From: Catonia carolina
Taxonomy: Eukaryota; Arthropoda; Insecta; Hemiptera; Achilidae
Assembly: GCA_035578175.1 (NCBI GenBank)
Contig: JAQMRL010000001.1
Location: 51,545,553-51,609,552, forward strand
DNA: 64,000 bases
Reading direction: 5' to 3'
Part shown: positions 1 through 9,624 of the stretch, piece after piece
Position numbering within the stretch: position 1 is the first letter of the stretch
Layout: each line of letters begins with the position of its first letter
Notes under the pieces: model-generated
Told to the model about the DNA's origin: nothing
What the model saw: only the letters and a program-made list of their open reading frames with translations
The model's database searches: none
Made by a program: the position numbers and the translations under genes

Positions 1-329
1 AGGTTATAGTTTTATACTGTTTGTGTAGAAGATATAAATTTTACTCATAAATTTTCCGTTAACTAACAGATCCTAAATCAACGAGGAATCAACTTCACAA
101 AACGGTACTTTACAAAATATTTTTGACTTACACTATTATTGTGTTAAACAAATACAAAAATATATAATTATATAATGAACAGGAATCTTATACGAGAACA
201 AATAATCACTCATTCTGTCTGACTGATTATTGATAACAGTGAAAACAAAGCGTAGTGACCGTGCATGAGTTGCACATTACAGCAGTGATTGTATAGTTAT
301 GTGACTACTGTCATTGCTTCGCGATTGGC
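1..329. other. Non-coding, no feature seen
   Basis: AT-rich sequence without a coding frame or repeat I can recognise. The 3' untranslated part of the LINE fragment that follows may reach into it. Confidence 0.4.
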
Positions 330-985
330 GAAGAGTGGAGTAGATAAACACCGAAGCTGCTTGTGCCAATACGAATTGTCCAAGGTATAATAACACTAGC
401 GAATCGCTCCTTTTCATGAGCCAGCCCCAAACAGTATGCGTACGCAAGTTTTTCCAGTCTCTTCTGTTCTTTAACTATGAGCATTTACTTCGTTTAGGCT
501 TGCGCTGGCCTCAACTTTGCCCTCGAGAAACAGTCTGAGAAACTCGTACTTATTACCTCTGTATAAATGACCAAGGTAGGCTGTCTTTCTTCTTTTGATT
601 ATATTCACCAACTCGCTGTCCACACACATACTTCTCAAAACATCAACGTTGAAAACATGACCGGTCCACGAGATCCGGAGTATTCTCCTAAACATCCACA
701 TCTTGAAAGCTTCTAAACGATGCACGGACTAAATACTCGACATCCAAGTTTCAACACCGAATAAAAGGACAGTGTAGACGTATATCCTTACAAACCTGTA
801 TCTTATAGGAAGTGAAATAGTATTGTTAATAAGCAGATATTTCATGGTAAGAAATTCCAGCTTAGCCATTTTAATGGCAGCTTTTATTCTACTGCTGGCT
901 CCAGAACTGCAGTAGTCAACTTCCTGAATACTTAAACTTCGTAACTTCTCAATACATTGATCTTCAACAATTGAAACGCATCGAA
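330..985 (-). mobile_element. LINE fragment (RTE-like), ORF2 C-terminus, decayed
   Basis: Read on the minus strand, the end of a non-LTR retrotransposon reverse transcriptase can be followed. It runs from a region ending in YTVLLFGVETW (about 740-800), past an in-frame stop, into RLEAFKMWMFRRILRISW (about 665-720) and then IKRRKTAYLGHLYRGNKYEFLRL (about 530-610, quoted only as landmarks). This order of blocks (LLYGVETW, then RLEAFEMWxxRRILRISW, then KRRKTAYLGH) is typical of the segment after the RT catalytic core in RTE-like LINEs. The RT core itself is absent, so the copy is 5' truncated. The longest open stretch is 84 codons (471-725). Exact ends are uncertain. Similar C-terminal blocks recur near 4.7, 20.1, 37.1 and 38.9 kb. 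Confidence 0.75.
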
Positions 986-1334
986 TATTAAGCCTAATTT
1001 TTTTTTAACAGTATAGTTTTTCTTTTGCAATCAGTTAATAAATACAGTAACTTTAAGCAAATATGAGAAAATCTGAGTAATGTCCTTAGAATTAAAACAC
1101 AAACGACACTCAGTAGTGTGTTTGAAAAAGACCGAACTGTGAAGAAACAAAAAATATATCTATACAAAATCAAACTTGATGAACCGTGAATCAACATCCC
1201 GAAACACAAAGTGTTGAAGTTGGAGATGACAATGACGATGGTAGAGATGAAAACGACGCCAATTATGAGATGCTGATGATTATGAATTGAAGTAGAAAAG
1301 ATGAAAAAAAATTTAAATGACTAACAAAATCGTA
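986..1334. other. Non-coding, AT-rich
   Basis: A stretch of simple AT-rich sequence between two LINE fragments. No coding frame is supported. Confidence 0.4.
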
Positions 1335-1570
1335 GAGGTAAGTCCAATGGTTTAAAGCGTTTCAGTCTAAGTATCTTTGCTGTTGTCAAGGAGGCTAATC
1401 GCTAATGGATTCTGATGGTCTTCTAGTTGTTGTAAATGTTTTTCGCTATGTTGTTTAATTTCTTCTTTTATGAGGCGCAGGTTTAGGTCATTGTGTAGTA
1501 TTTCATTTTTTACGTACCATGGGGCTGCAGTGATCAGTCTCAGGCATTTTGATTGAAAGCGCTAAGCCTA
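1335..1570 (-). mobile_element. Jockey-like LINE fragment, C-terminus
   Basis: The minus strand reads FQSKCLRLITAAPWYVKNE, then LHNDLNLRLIKEEIKQHSEKH, then NPLAISLLDN. This is the characteristic series at the C-terminus of jockey-clade ORF2 proteins (F..K.LR.I..APWYV.N, L..DL.I....EEI, NPLA..LLDN). Only about 75 codons remain, the catalytic RT region is missing, and the frame runs into a stop near 1365. It is a short dead relic and a different clade from the fragment just upstream. Confidence 0.75.
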
Positions 1571-1639
1571 AATTAATGAAATATTTATTATGATTTTATG
1601 ACAATATTCAAATTACAATGATATAAATAATAGATGTTA

Positions 1640-2110
1640 AAAATAATTCCCTGTAATCCGAATTCGTACGTGTTTCGTAAAATTTGTAACCTCGTTATTG
1701 TAATGTTTGCTCATTTAGAGAGGTAATGTTCCGTATCTTACGTTCAATGTTCCCCTTTAATTCGTCAGTTGTAAGAAGGTTGTTTTTAAAACTGATACAA
1801 TTTAAATACCTCTATAAGAAAAAGTTTGCTGGTGTAAGATCAGGGGATCTTTAAAACCACAACCCAATAATCTATATTAAACGACGGTCAAAAGAAATCC
1901 GCAATATATCTAGCATGTCATCAGCATTATGGCAAATTGCGCTATCTTCCTGGAACCAAAATTCTTGTTCATGTAAATCATATATGGCAATTAACTATGG
2001 ACTGAGACACGATAAACCACACCACCTACAGATTTGTTAAAAACGACTCTGAGAGATATGCTTGGGATCTTTTACACTCCCAGTTTTACGAAATTTATTT
2101 AACAATCGCA
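1640..2110 (-). pseudogene. mariner/Tc-like transposase relic
   Basis: Read on the minus strand, several transposase blocks appear in order. KFRKTGSVKD (about 2070-2105) matches the helix-turn-helix linker usual for insect Tc/mariner-like proteins. EFWFQEDSAICHNADDMLDIL (about 1905-1965) corresponds to the FQQDGA.CH segment around the second catalytic aspartate. SPDLTPANFFL (about 1830-1860) matches the SPDL.P.DFFLWG block before the third acidic residue. The blocks lie in different frames with stops between them, so the gene is dead. The region between the HTH and the FQEDSA block is much shortened. I saw no terminal inverted repeats. Confidence 0.7.
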
Positions 2111-2896
2111 AAATTATCGACTTATTCGATCAGTAGAATTATTGGGATATGTTAACCGTGTTGTTCGTCAGATTTATAAGTGAAATAGGTGTCAAGAATA
2201 AACACACGTACATATATAGGAAACGAAATTGTTGACTCAACAGAGACGAATGGATACTGGAATAGCATTCGTACACAAGAAGGATATTTGAATTGTTACA
2301 AGCTGTTAACCTTGAATACATTGTTTCCCATTGACATGTTAGGAGACATGAATTTTATCTATGCTTTACTTTTACCTTCCTAATTTTACGTTTGCGTCCT
2401 TTTTGAAACACCGCTAGAATAATTTTAAACAAACATCAAAAATTTACGCAACTGCTTGAAGTTTCCTCCTCTTAGCAGTGGAATATAATTTTTACAGTTT
2501 TTGGCATGAGTAAATTAATTATTAAAGTTAATTAAAATAACGCAAAATTGAGTATTACATTATAAAATATGTAGTTAGAAATATTATATTATATTATATA
2601 GTTTGACCGCATCAAGATTAGGGTTAGTTTATATTTTACGATTATTGCAAGCGACGAAAATTTTATTTTGAAACTGTGTTTACAAACATCGCTGGTTGAA
2701 TAAAAATTATTATTGGTAGTATAAAAACACACATGCTAAGTTTCAGAACTATATCACTTTCGGAAGGTAAACCAATAATATTTATTTCTGCAGGGTAGTT
2801 AAAATATCTCCTTTTTACCCCTTCAGTAATTAATATGTGTTTTACCTTGGTATCAATTAGAGAATACGCTTGCCTATTTTAACGGCCGCCTATTTT
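2111..2896. other. Non-coding, AT-rich
   Basis: Very AT-rich, with a run of TATAT near 2585-2600. Two short overlapping open stretches on opposite strands (2139-2383) look like chance ORFs: no motif, and neither is supported by composition. Confidence 0.4.
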
Positions 2897-3077
2897 GGCC
2901 GGCCGCATTGGCGCAGTTGGTAACGTGCTCGCCTCTCATCGTGCGGTCTTGGGTTCGAATCCCATTCAGGCATGGCATTTTTTCATACGTTACAAAATAT
3001 CATTTCATCCTTCACCGTCTGCATTAGCAGTAATTGCAGAACAGTCGGACGTTAAACCAAAAAAAAAAAAAAAAAAA
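2897..3077 (+). mobile_element. tRNA-derived SINE with A-tail (family S1)
   Basis: The head is tRNA-like, with a good RNA polymerase III A box (TGGCGCAGTTGG, 2909-2920) and a perfect B box (GGTTCGAATCC, 2952-2962). It is followed by a non-tRNA body beginning near GGCATTTTTTCATACG and ending AGTCGGACGTTAAACC, then 17 or more A residues (3060-3077). The same body occurs inverted at 18125-18270, which shows this is a repeat family and not a tRNA gene. SINEs are transcribed by Pol III and copied by a partner LINE's reverse transcriptase, normally recognised through the shared 3' end. Confidence 0.85.
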
Positions 3078-4689
3078 TTGCCTATTTTAAAAACTGTAGC
3101 TCTTCTAAAGGTACAAAAATATTACTTATTGCTTTAGTTTTGTCACCACATTTACAACCCTCAGGTCCAAAATCCAAATTATTTAATTTTCTGTTCAACT
3201 CCAAAGTAATAAACTTTTTGAATTTCAGTTTTCTAGTTCTTGGTGATCAGAAAGTTGGAAAAGTAGTGATGAATGAAAAATCTGTAAGGACTTTCACAAT
3301 AAGCTTATAAAAAGTGGTAAAATAATTATACAAATTTGTGTAGTAATTGATTGCAGTAATTGTTTTCTTAAAATTTTGTACACAAAATAACCTTAATATA
3401 CCGTTTTATTTGGTATACTTAAAGAATTTTAACATCGTGAAGGCTCTTCTGGATGGTGGTTGTATGACCATGGTAAGCAGGTCAACTACTAAATAATTAA
3501 TGAAGAAAGTATGTACATAAACAAAAGTTAAAGTCGGTAGTATTATTTACTTTAATAATAACAACTAGTTGTAGTATCATATCTACTGCGTTTGTGGTAC
3601 CAAGATAAAAAATGAGTGAAATGTTTTAGGAGAGAATATAACAAAATAGCCTTGAGGTTTTAGGGATAAATAAAGTAAAAGATATCCAGATTAAGTTGTA
3701 AAAGTTTATGGGAGTTTCCACTCAGGTTCATACAAACTGACGTCACGTTACAAACTGGTAAAGAAAGTTATATATGAGAGAGAGAGAGAGAGAGAGGCAT
3801 GTCATGGCGTAGAGTAGAGCTCAGAAGCCACGTTGCGTCAGGAGCAAGTCTGCAAGATGGAGTTCGTGAGATATGTATGTTCAAGAAACCGCGTGTGGCC
3901 GAAAATACTGCACGAACTGCCCAATAAAATATAATGCCCTTTATCTTTCACTAACAACGTAACTGCTTTAGGAAACTAAAGTAATGTTCTTAGATTAAGA
4001 AATATATTAGGTACCGCATGTATGTTCAAACGGCTTGTAAAAAAATGTTAGGCTATTCATTATCTTTTATTTTATTTTATGTCTTTAAATTTCAATAATT
4101 AATTACATTGGAAATAAATTCACGTTAGAGGAAACTGCACAGCAATGAAATTAAAAATAAAATTAAAATACATCTGATCATAAGTTCACGATACTGAAAC
4201 ACTTAAAATTTAGTACCCATAGCTGTAACATAAACGGGGTTTACGGTTCTTCAGTTAAACAATTAAAATATATAGGAAATGAAACATTACGGTAAAATCA
4301 TGATCGATTACCGAACCTGTGCGATGAACTCCGATTTAATTTCAATTGGACAGTGCTTAGTGATATTCAAAATAACAAATATCTCGATAAGAGATTTGTC
4401 TTATTGAGAAAGCGCGGGTGGTGATTTATTTGTTTGAATGACAAAACCCAATACCCTTGTAATTAGTAAGCACCAGAATACAAGAGCCCATATTAATGTG
4501 AAGAGCACAAAACTGGAAAAAATTTAGCAAATTAGATTTCTTGTTTGCCTTTTAAATAACAAGGGAGGCAGTTGAACGGAAATCAGTTCAAAAACCTTGT
4601 GTAGCATTCCGGAAACGGACAGTGTCTTATGCAATGGAGAATCTTCACGTGGCTTCTGAATCTTCAAAATTTATTTACTAGTTCGCTTA
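3078..4689. other. Non-coding; one GC-richer patch and a hairpin
   Basis: Mostly AT-rich. A higher-complexity patch lies at 3800-3930 just after a GA repeat, with a short open stretch of about 26 codons that I do not regard as a gene. At 4383-4408 there is an imperfect hairpin (CTCGATAAGA, then TCTTATTGAG). Confidence 0.4.
3776..3797. repeat. (GA)n microsatellite
   Basis: About eleven uninterrupted GA units. A GAGA-type run can be bound by GAGA factor in insects, but here it is equally well explained as a simple repeat. Confidence 0.9.
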
Positions 4690-5150
4690 TTTTGCTGCCA
4701 TATGTTTTCAATTCTGTTAAATGGTGTTGAGGCTGGAACTTTGAACAGTGATGATATGCGAACACTTGAGGCGACCAAAATGTGTTGCTACATAAGTATA
4801 TTGAAAATTTCTTGGATGGTAAATATCTACAACTCTGAGAGACTCCATCATTTAGATAAGACTATTGAAAATATTAGAGGCACCGTAAAAAGAACCAGAA
4901 ATTGGAATAACTTGGACACATGATGAATGGTCAGAAATGTAGACTATTGCAAAATAATATAAAAGAAATGGGTATATGTGGTCCAGGGCGAAGAAAATCG
5001 TCGTGCCTAACGAACCTTCGGGACTGTTGTGGTTCCGATACAAATACATGTTTTTAGACTGGCTGCCAATAACGTGCAAAAATTGCTGTGATGGTTAACA
5101 ACGTTTTGAAAGGACATGGTACATGATGAAGAAGAACAAGAATGTAACAA
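4690..5150 (+). mobile_element. LINE fragment (RTE-like), 3' end
   Basis: The plus strand reads LLNGVEAGTLNSDDMRTLEA (4717-4776), then TKMCCYISILKISWMVNIYNSE. This is a degraded version of the LLYGVEAWTL....RLEAFEMWCYRRILKISW block of RTE-like ORF2. Further on, in another frame, come SSCLTNLRDCCGSD and then LAANNVQKLL, matching the usual LRDWFG....LFRLAANKVKIA ending, and a GAAGAAGAACAAG tail. Stops and frameshifts occur throughout. The copy at 20110-20545 carries the same ending and is probably the same family. Confidence 0.7.
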
Positions 5151-5657
5151 ATCCAAGATTTTGCTCCAGTACGCGCTTCTAACATCCTGTGGTATAATGA
5201 AGAAATCCATTATAAATTGAAAAGTTTCATCAAACTTTACTCACGGATAAAACAGAGCAAAATCAAGCAAAGTACCAGACAAATAAGAGGGATCTAGGGG
5301 ACAAACAAAATACCTATTACTCTTTAGAGAGGATTCAAAATATGAAAATAAATATAGGCTATTAAAATAATCAATATTTTTTAGTAAGATATTGTAATAA
5401 ATCTGAAATTCACCGACACCGAACACTAATTATAGAAACAGAAAGAACCAATAAACAAATTATTAAACCGCCCCGCTTTATTTTTAAATAACCAATAAAC
5501 GTACCAAAAGTAACAACGGTAAGATGTATAAACACATTTTTAAAATTATCGGAAATGCTCTACACTGCTCAAAATGCTAAATTAAACGAGAAACCGACCT
5601 AAAAAAAGGTTTAAAGGTTTAACGATCTAGGTGGTTGAACGTAGTTAACACGGTACC
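5151..5657. other. Non-coding left flank of the LTR element
   Basis: AT-rich flank without recognisable coding. Its last five bases, GTACC at 5653-5657, are the left copy of the target-site duplication of the LTR element that follows. Confidence 0.6.
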
Positions 5658-5862
5658 TGTTAAGGCATTGTGCACCGGGGTTTGCACTGTCTTGTGGACC
5701 TCTTTGCTATTTCTTCCTTCTTCTTCCCTTTGTTGGCCACTCGTTAATTGTGTCGTGTCGTGTGCGGTTGTGCTTTCGTCGTGGCTCTCTCGGTTGGCGT
5801 CTCGAATGGCGCTAGCATTGCTTCCCGTCTCGTTTTAAGGCTTGTTCTTTATTGCTCAAACA
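5658..5862 (+). repeat. 5' LTR of the 2.8-kb element
   Basis: 205 bp, TGTTAAGGCATT... to ...GCTCAAACA. It differs from the 3' copy only at the seventh base from the end (C here, T there). No TATA box or AATAAA signal is evident on the plus strand; AATAAA does occur on the minus strand near 5848-5853, the one cue against the orientation given. A short hairpin (GTGCA/TGCAC) lies near the left end. Confidence 0.95.
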
Positions 5863-5866
5863 TTTT

Positions 5867-5884
5867 TGGTCTCTCCGGGCTGCG
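5867..5884 (+). promoter_or_regulatory. Putative tRNA primer-binding site
   Basis: TGGTCTCTCCGGGCTGCG begins four bases after the 5' LTR. Retroelement primer sites start with TGG, complementary to the CCA end of a tRNA, and lie at this distance. I cannot name the tRNA. No TGG-starting candidate lies next to the other LTR on the opposite strand, which supports plus-strand orientation. Confidence 0.5.
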
Positions 5885-6325
5885 GATAAAATCAGTGCAT
5901 TATTGGTTATACAGTGTCTTAAAATTGCTAAACATTCGTGTTTGTATTCGTATAGTACGCGAGAGGGGGGTGGACCCACGCTTCGTTGTGTTCGCGCCAA
6001 TTCACGCACGTTTTCATACTTCGGTAGCCATTTTTTCTTACAAATCAAATCCATCTTTGTAATTTTGGTTCATACTGCGCAGTTGTTACTATCATATGTA
6101 GTAAGTGCGGTCTGCGCCGTCATCAGCTGTCCGCTGTCTCATTCTAATTGGTCGGGATTTTTCATTCATTGAAACGTCAGCTGTGTATGTAATCGTATTG
6201 TTTGTTTACATTTTTGTTTTTGTATTATTTCAACAACATCATTTTCATTTTCATAATATTGTACTAACGTTGTTTATCCGATTTTTGCTTATCCTTTGTC
6301 GTTATTCTCGTTTACTGCATTCAAT

Positions 6326-7693
6326 ATGGACAATGCTGAGCAAATTTTCAGAAAATGTCGTCAACTAATCCGATCATTGAACACGTTAAAACAAGTTCAA
6401 TCCATTTCTGCACCCAACGATGTGTTTAAAATACAGGCAAAGCGAATATTCTCTGAGTTCCAACCACTGCAAAATGGATTAATTGATTTATTAATTGAGG
6501 CGTATTCTGAGGTTTTTGAAAATCAAATCGCCGCTATCCAAAACGAGTTCGAAACTAAATATTTTCAAATTATCACTAGCATGTCTAATACCAGTTTAAT
6601 CGACATACAACCACCTAATTCCGCTACAAGTAACGATTCGCTCTTAACATATGTCTTCTCGAACAACGCTACATCCTCGTCAACTGCTACTGCTTCTGAC
6701 TCCGCATCATCTATTGTAGAAAATCGCACGTTAAATCCAAATTCAACCTCGCCTCAAATTCTCGCCGCTGATCATCAAACTTGTGTCTCTGTTAATTCGA
6801 AAATTGACCCCGATGTCACCTCAAACCCCGAGCTCAACAAATCTATCGTTTCTGATATTCAATCGCCTAACTGCTTACTTGTTTCACCTGCTTCCAACAA
6901 CATTTCGAGTCGCCCTGCTGCTTCAACTAATCGTCTTCGTAACACTTCAGTCTCTTCGCCTTCTATTCAATTCGCCGCTTCACCCGAGATCATCGCTGTT
7001 GACTCTCGTCTCGCTTCGTCTACCGACTCCGCCAGTATCTCGACCGATCTTGCTGCTGGTATTTCGTCAAATCGTCGCTTCAAGTCTACGCCTCGCTCCA
7101 ATTCTACGTTGAAGGCTCCCTCCAAGTTGTCTTCAATCAATTTCTCGTCTAATCGCTTCAAGTCCTCGCAGAAGGCTTCCACTGAGTCGCCTCCAATCCA
7201 CTCTTCGCCAAACCGCTTCGAGTCCTCCTCCATCATCGATACTTCGCAGACAAAACCCGCTACTCTCGCCTTAGTCGATTCTACGGCTAACCAGCTCACT
7301 TCGAATCATCGCTTCTCGTCGTCACTCACACACTCTGCTGACAAACCGCTACAAATCGCTTCGCCAAAGGGCAATCGGCCCTCCTCAGTCGCTTCATGCT
7401 CTACTAACGCTCTTCGCGCGCCTTTAGCCCCTCTTGGCGGGCGGGGCCCCACTCGTCGTATACAATATTCACAACCGGTGAATGATTGTAATTTCAACTC
7501 TCATCGTTCGTTCAATGCTTGGTGTAACCTTCGTACATCTCGCTCGGCACTCCAGCTTCAATCACGGATTCACTCTCAACAGGTTTGTGAATTTCGCCGT
7601 ACCGCAATTCAAGATTCTCGTCATAATTGTTCGCCTACTCGTCACTTTGTTTCGCAACCCGCGTACCAGTTAGCTTTGCCTTTGGGCAACTAA
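6326..7693 (+). CDS. Unknown Ser/Thr-rich protein of the LTR element, 455 aa
   Basis: This is the only long frame in the element. The ATG at 6326 (context CAATATGG) is preferred; the open frame extends ten codons upstream but without another ATG. Residues 1-80 or so (MDNAEQIFRKCRQLIRSLN...) look helical, with leucine/isoleucine spacing suitable for a coiled coil or a capsid-like N-terminus. Residues about 90-350 are dominated by Ser, Thr, Ala, Pro and Asn and look disordered. The last 90 or so are basic, with scattered Cys, His and Arg but no CCHC knuckle. There is no protease DTG/DSG, RT YxDD or integrase motif. By position, between primer site and 3' LTR, a Gag-like role is the natural guess, but I recognise no homologue. 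The frame is open throughout and codon use follows the GC-richer element. Confidence 0.6.
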   Translation: MDNAEQIFRKCRQLIRSLNTLKQVQSISAPNDVFKIQAKRIFSEFQPLQNGLIDLLIEAYSEVFENQIAAIQNEFETKYFQIITSMSNTSLIDIQPPNSATSNDSLLTYVFSNNATSSSTATASDSASSIVENRTLNPNSTSPQILAADHQTCVSVNSKIDPDVTSNPELNKSIVSDIQSPNCLLVSPASNNISSRPAASTNRLRNTSVSSPSIQFAASPEIIAVDSRLASSTDSASISTDLAAGISSNRRFKSTPRSNSTLKAPSKLSSINFSSNRFKSSQKASTESPPIHSSPNRFESSSIIDTSQTKPATLALVDSTANQLTSNHRFSSSLTHSADKPLQIASPKGNRPSSVASCSTNALRAPLAPLGGRGPTRRIQYSQPVNDCNFNSHRSFNAWCNLRTSRSALQLQSRIHSQQVCEFRRTAIQDSRHNCSPTRHFVSQPAYQLALPLGN

Positions 7694-7959
7694 CTCTTCT
7701 GTTTCACTTCGTTTCCCGCTTACTTCATCTACATTCGTTTTCGTTTCTTCGTTTATTTCTTCGTTCTTCTGTTGTTTTTTTCTCGTTCTTCGTTTTATTT
7801 TGCTTCGTTACTGGTTGCCAGCCCTCGCTGGTGATCACATCAAGATACTCCGCTTCCGTTTGCCTCCGCGCAGGCTGTGGAAAATGTCCGTTCGACGTCG
7901 GCCGGGTGCACCCGCGCGTGCATCACGCCACATCAAAATGTTCCGTTCTGCTACTTCGT

Positions 7960-8011
7960 CTTCAGGCTTCGTCTTCTGGCTTCGTCTTCAGGCTTCGTCA
8001 TCAGGCTTCGT
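7960..8011 (+). repeat. 13-bp tandem repeat, four units
   Basis: Four head-to-tail copies of CTTCAGGCTTCGT with one substitution in the second and one in the fourth unit, followed by looser CTTCG-rich sequence to about 8045. It lies in the region between the ORF and the 3' LTR, which is rich in TTCG throughout. Confidence 0.85.
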
Positions 8012-8052
8012 TTCGTCTCCAGGCTTCTTCTTCGCTGCTTCGCTTATTCCCT

Positions 8053-8225
8053 CCCGTGGGACTTCCACGGCGGGCGGGTTTTCAAGGCTTTTGTTTGTGT
8101 GCTAGGCTTCTCGTTCGTTTTGGCTTTTAGTTGCTTCGTTTCCGCGCCCTGCGTTGGTTCAGGGCGGGCGGCCCCGTTATTGTTCGTCGTTTTGGAAATC
8201 ATTTGTCAATGATTTGGCGGGCGGT
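8053..8225 (+). repeat. Three hairpin + GGCGGGCGG modules
   Basis: Three perfect stems of unrelated sequence are each followed directly by, or run into, the same GC-rich motif. CCGTGG/CCACGG (about 8054-8070) runs into CGGGCGGG. GCCCTG/CAGGGC (about 8146-8165) runs into GGGCGG. AAATCAT/ATGATTT (about 8197-8216) is followed by GGCGGGCGG at 8217-8225, two bases before the 3' LTR. A fourth copy of the motif, GGCGGGCGGGG, lies at 7437-7447 inside the ORF with only a weak stem. No ordinary polypurine tract is present; the last module occupies its place. Confidence 0.75.
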
Positions 8226-8227
8226 TA

Positions 8228-8432
8228 TGTTAAGGCATTGTGCACCGGGGTTTGCACTGTCTTGTGGACCTCTTTGCTATTTCTTCCTTCTTCTTCCCTT
8301 TGTTGGCCACTCGTTAATTGTGTCGTGTCGTGTGCGGTTGTGCTTTCGTCGTGGCTCTCTCGGTTGGCGTCTCGAATGGCGCTAGCATTGCTTCCCGTCT
8401 CGTTTTAAGGCTTGTTCTTTATTGCTTAAACA
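8228..8432 (+). repeat. 3' LTR of the 2.8-kb element
   Basis: 205 bp, 204 of them identical to the 5' LTR, ending GCTTAAACA and followed by the right-hand target duplication GTACC (8433-8437). Confidence 0.95.
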
Positions 8433-8437
8433 GTACC

Positions 8438-9227
8438 TTTTGATTTTTAAAATAAGTGTCGGTCTTCTCCCTGGAGAAGATCGATACATCAGATCATAGT
8501 CGATGATTTAGGCGATGTTAACCAGTTAATCAATCTACCGAATTCTTGTTTTGTATTTAAGAGATTACAAAATTAACTTATACACAAAACCTTATTTGAC
8601 TTAAACAATTTGGGATTTTACTTAGGAAACATATTTCTAACTTTGGTGTTAGGCTGAATCCGTTTCATTAGATAACAGCGTTTGATAAGTTGTAATTGGA
8701 CGTTACCAAATCCAACCGATTATTGAGATATTAGCGGAGATACACAACATTGTTGTTGTGTATTGCTGGATAAATATTTTAATATAAACGTAGTACTTTT
8801 AGTATGTTAACAAAGGATTATATTGATCAACAAATTTTCTAGAGTCTTCTTCAGACTTAAAATATGTAGACTATTAGGATTTTAACTGATACCTATGTAT
8901 AACGCACTCATTAGATAAAAATAATTTTTCAGAAGTCAAACTTTAGATTAGGGGTAATCTAGAATTCACCTGAGGGGAACAAGTGTCTGAGGTCAATCTG
9001 CTGGGTGTTATAATGCTACATTTAGGGGTTATTTGAGAATAGGAAAATACTTCTAAATGATGCTGTAAAAACAGTCTTTCGTAAGGGGAATATCAATGGT
9101 AGTACCCTATAGTATTTTTTTATGGATATATTTTTCTATAGCTTATGATGCTTTAGAGGGGGCACCCCGCGTGCCCTCCTGCTGGATCTGCCACTAAAAT
9201 TATCACAATTTTCAGAAGAAATTTCTG
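8438..9227. other. Non-coding; small hairpins
   Basis: No coding frame. Perfect short hairpins occur at about 8462-8480 (TCTTCTCC/GGAGAAGA) and near 9158-9176 (GGGCA/TGCCC). Confidence 0.4.
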
Positions 9228-9624
9228 TAGAATACTGGCAAGATAAAGTGAGCGCTGACAATGGGGATACATGTGCAGTTGTACAGTCGCTTCTTGTTAT
9301 AAGCGTGCTACCGTTTGATTGCGCCTACACTCGTTGGCCTAATGTGCGTATTGTTTTACTTAACCCCAACATATTCTCATCGTTTTATGAACAAATTTTT
9401 TCGTAACGGCAAATTCTTGGTTCTAAACTTTATTTTCTTAATTTAATTTTTTTAAATATTCCTACGTAAACTAGACACGTACGGCGACTGAGTGACTGTA
9501 TGATGGGAACCTCTTGATTTGTTGTGAGTTATATGTTATTTTGACCGTAATATAAAGGAGGTGTGGGAAATGTGTTAACTTTGCATGCGTGAACCAACGA
9601 TCAAATGATCTTGCCAGTATTCTA
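9228..9624. mobile_element. Candidate TA-flanked TIR element (MITE)
   Basis: A perfect 17-bp inverted repeat, TAGAATACTGGCAAGAT, sits at 9228-9244 and, reversed, at 9608-9624. If the outermost TA on each side is the duplicated target, the inverted repeats start GAATACTGG, as in Tc1/mariner-type miniature elements. A weaker match continues inward. There is no transposase frame, so it would be non-autonomous. One copy only is seen here, so its mobility is not proven. Confidence 0.55.

Larger units (their letters stand above)
5658..8432 (+). mobile_element. Complete 2.8-kb non-autonomous LTR retrotransposon
   Basis: A 205-bp direct repeat at 5658-5862 recurs at 8228-8432 with one difference in 205 positions. 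Both copies begin TGTTAAGG and end AAACA, so they have canonical TG...CA LTR ends. The five bases GTACC flank the element on both sides (5653-5657 and 8433-8437), a target-site duplication typical of LTR retrotransposon integration. Inside are a plausible primer-binding site, one ORF of 455 codons without recognisable protease, reverse transcriptase, RNase H or integrase, a 13-bp tandem array, and a hairpin-rich 3' region. The element is clearly richer in G+C than its flanks. With no polymerase it must be mobilised in trans. The near-identity of the LTRs implies recent insertion. Orientation is inferred from the ORF and the primer site. I do not recognise the family. Confidence 0.93.

Noticed and set aside
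2905..2975. Possible functional tRNA gene
   Set aside because: Good A and B boxes, but the sequence continues into a body shared with another locus and ends in an A-tail, so it is a SINE head.
3776..3930. GA repeat plus adjacent short ORF as a promoter and gene
   Set aside because: The ORF is only about 26 codons and there is no other support.
7306..8408. Overlapping Phe/Leu/Arg-rich ORFs in and after the 455-codon frame, including ones in the LTRs
   Set aside because: They follow from the TTCG/CTTC bias of the 2.8-kb element and have no domain. The identical LTR reading frames appear twice because the LTRs are repeats.
5658..8432. The 2.8-kb unit as a segmental tandem duplication, or as a minus-strand element
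   Set aside because: TG...CA ends, a 5-bp target duplication and a primer-like site fit an LTR element on the plus strand. An AATAAA on the minus strand of the LTR is the only cue the other way.
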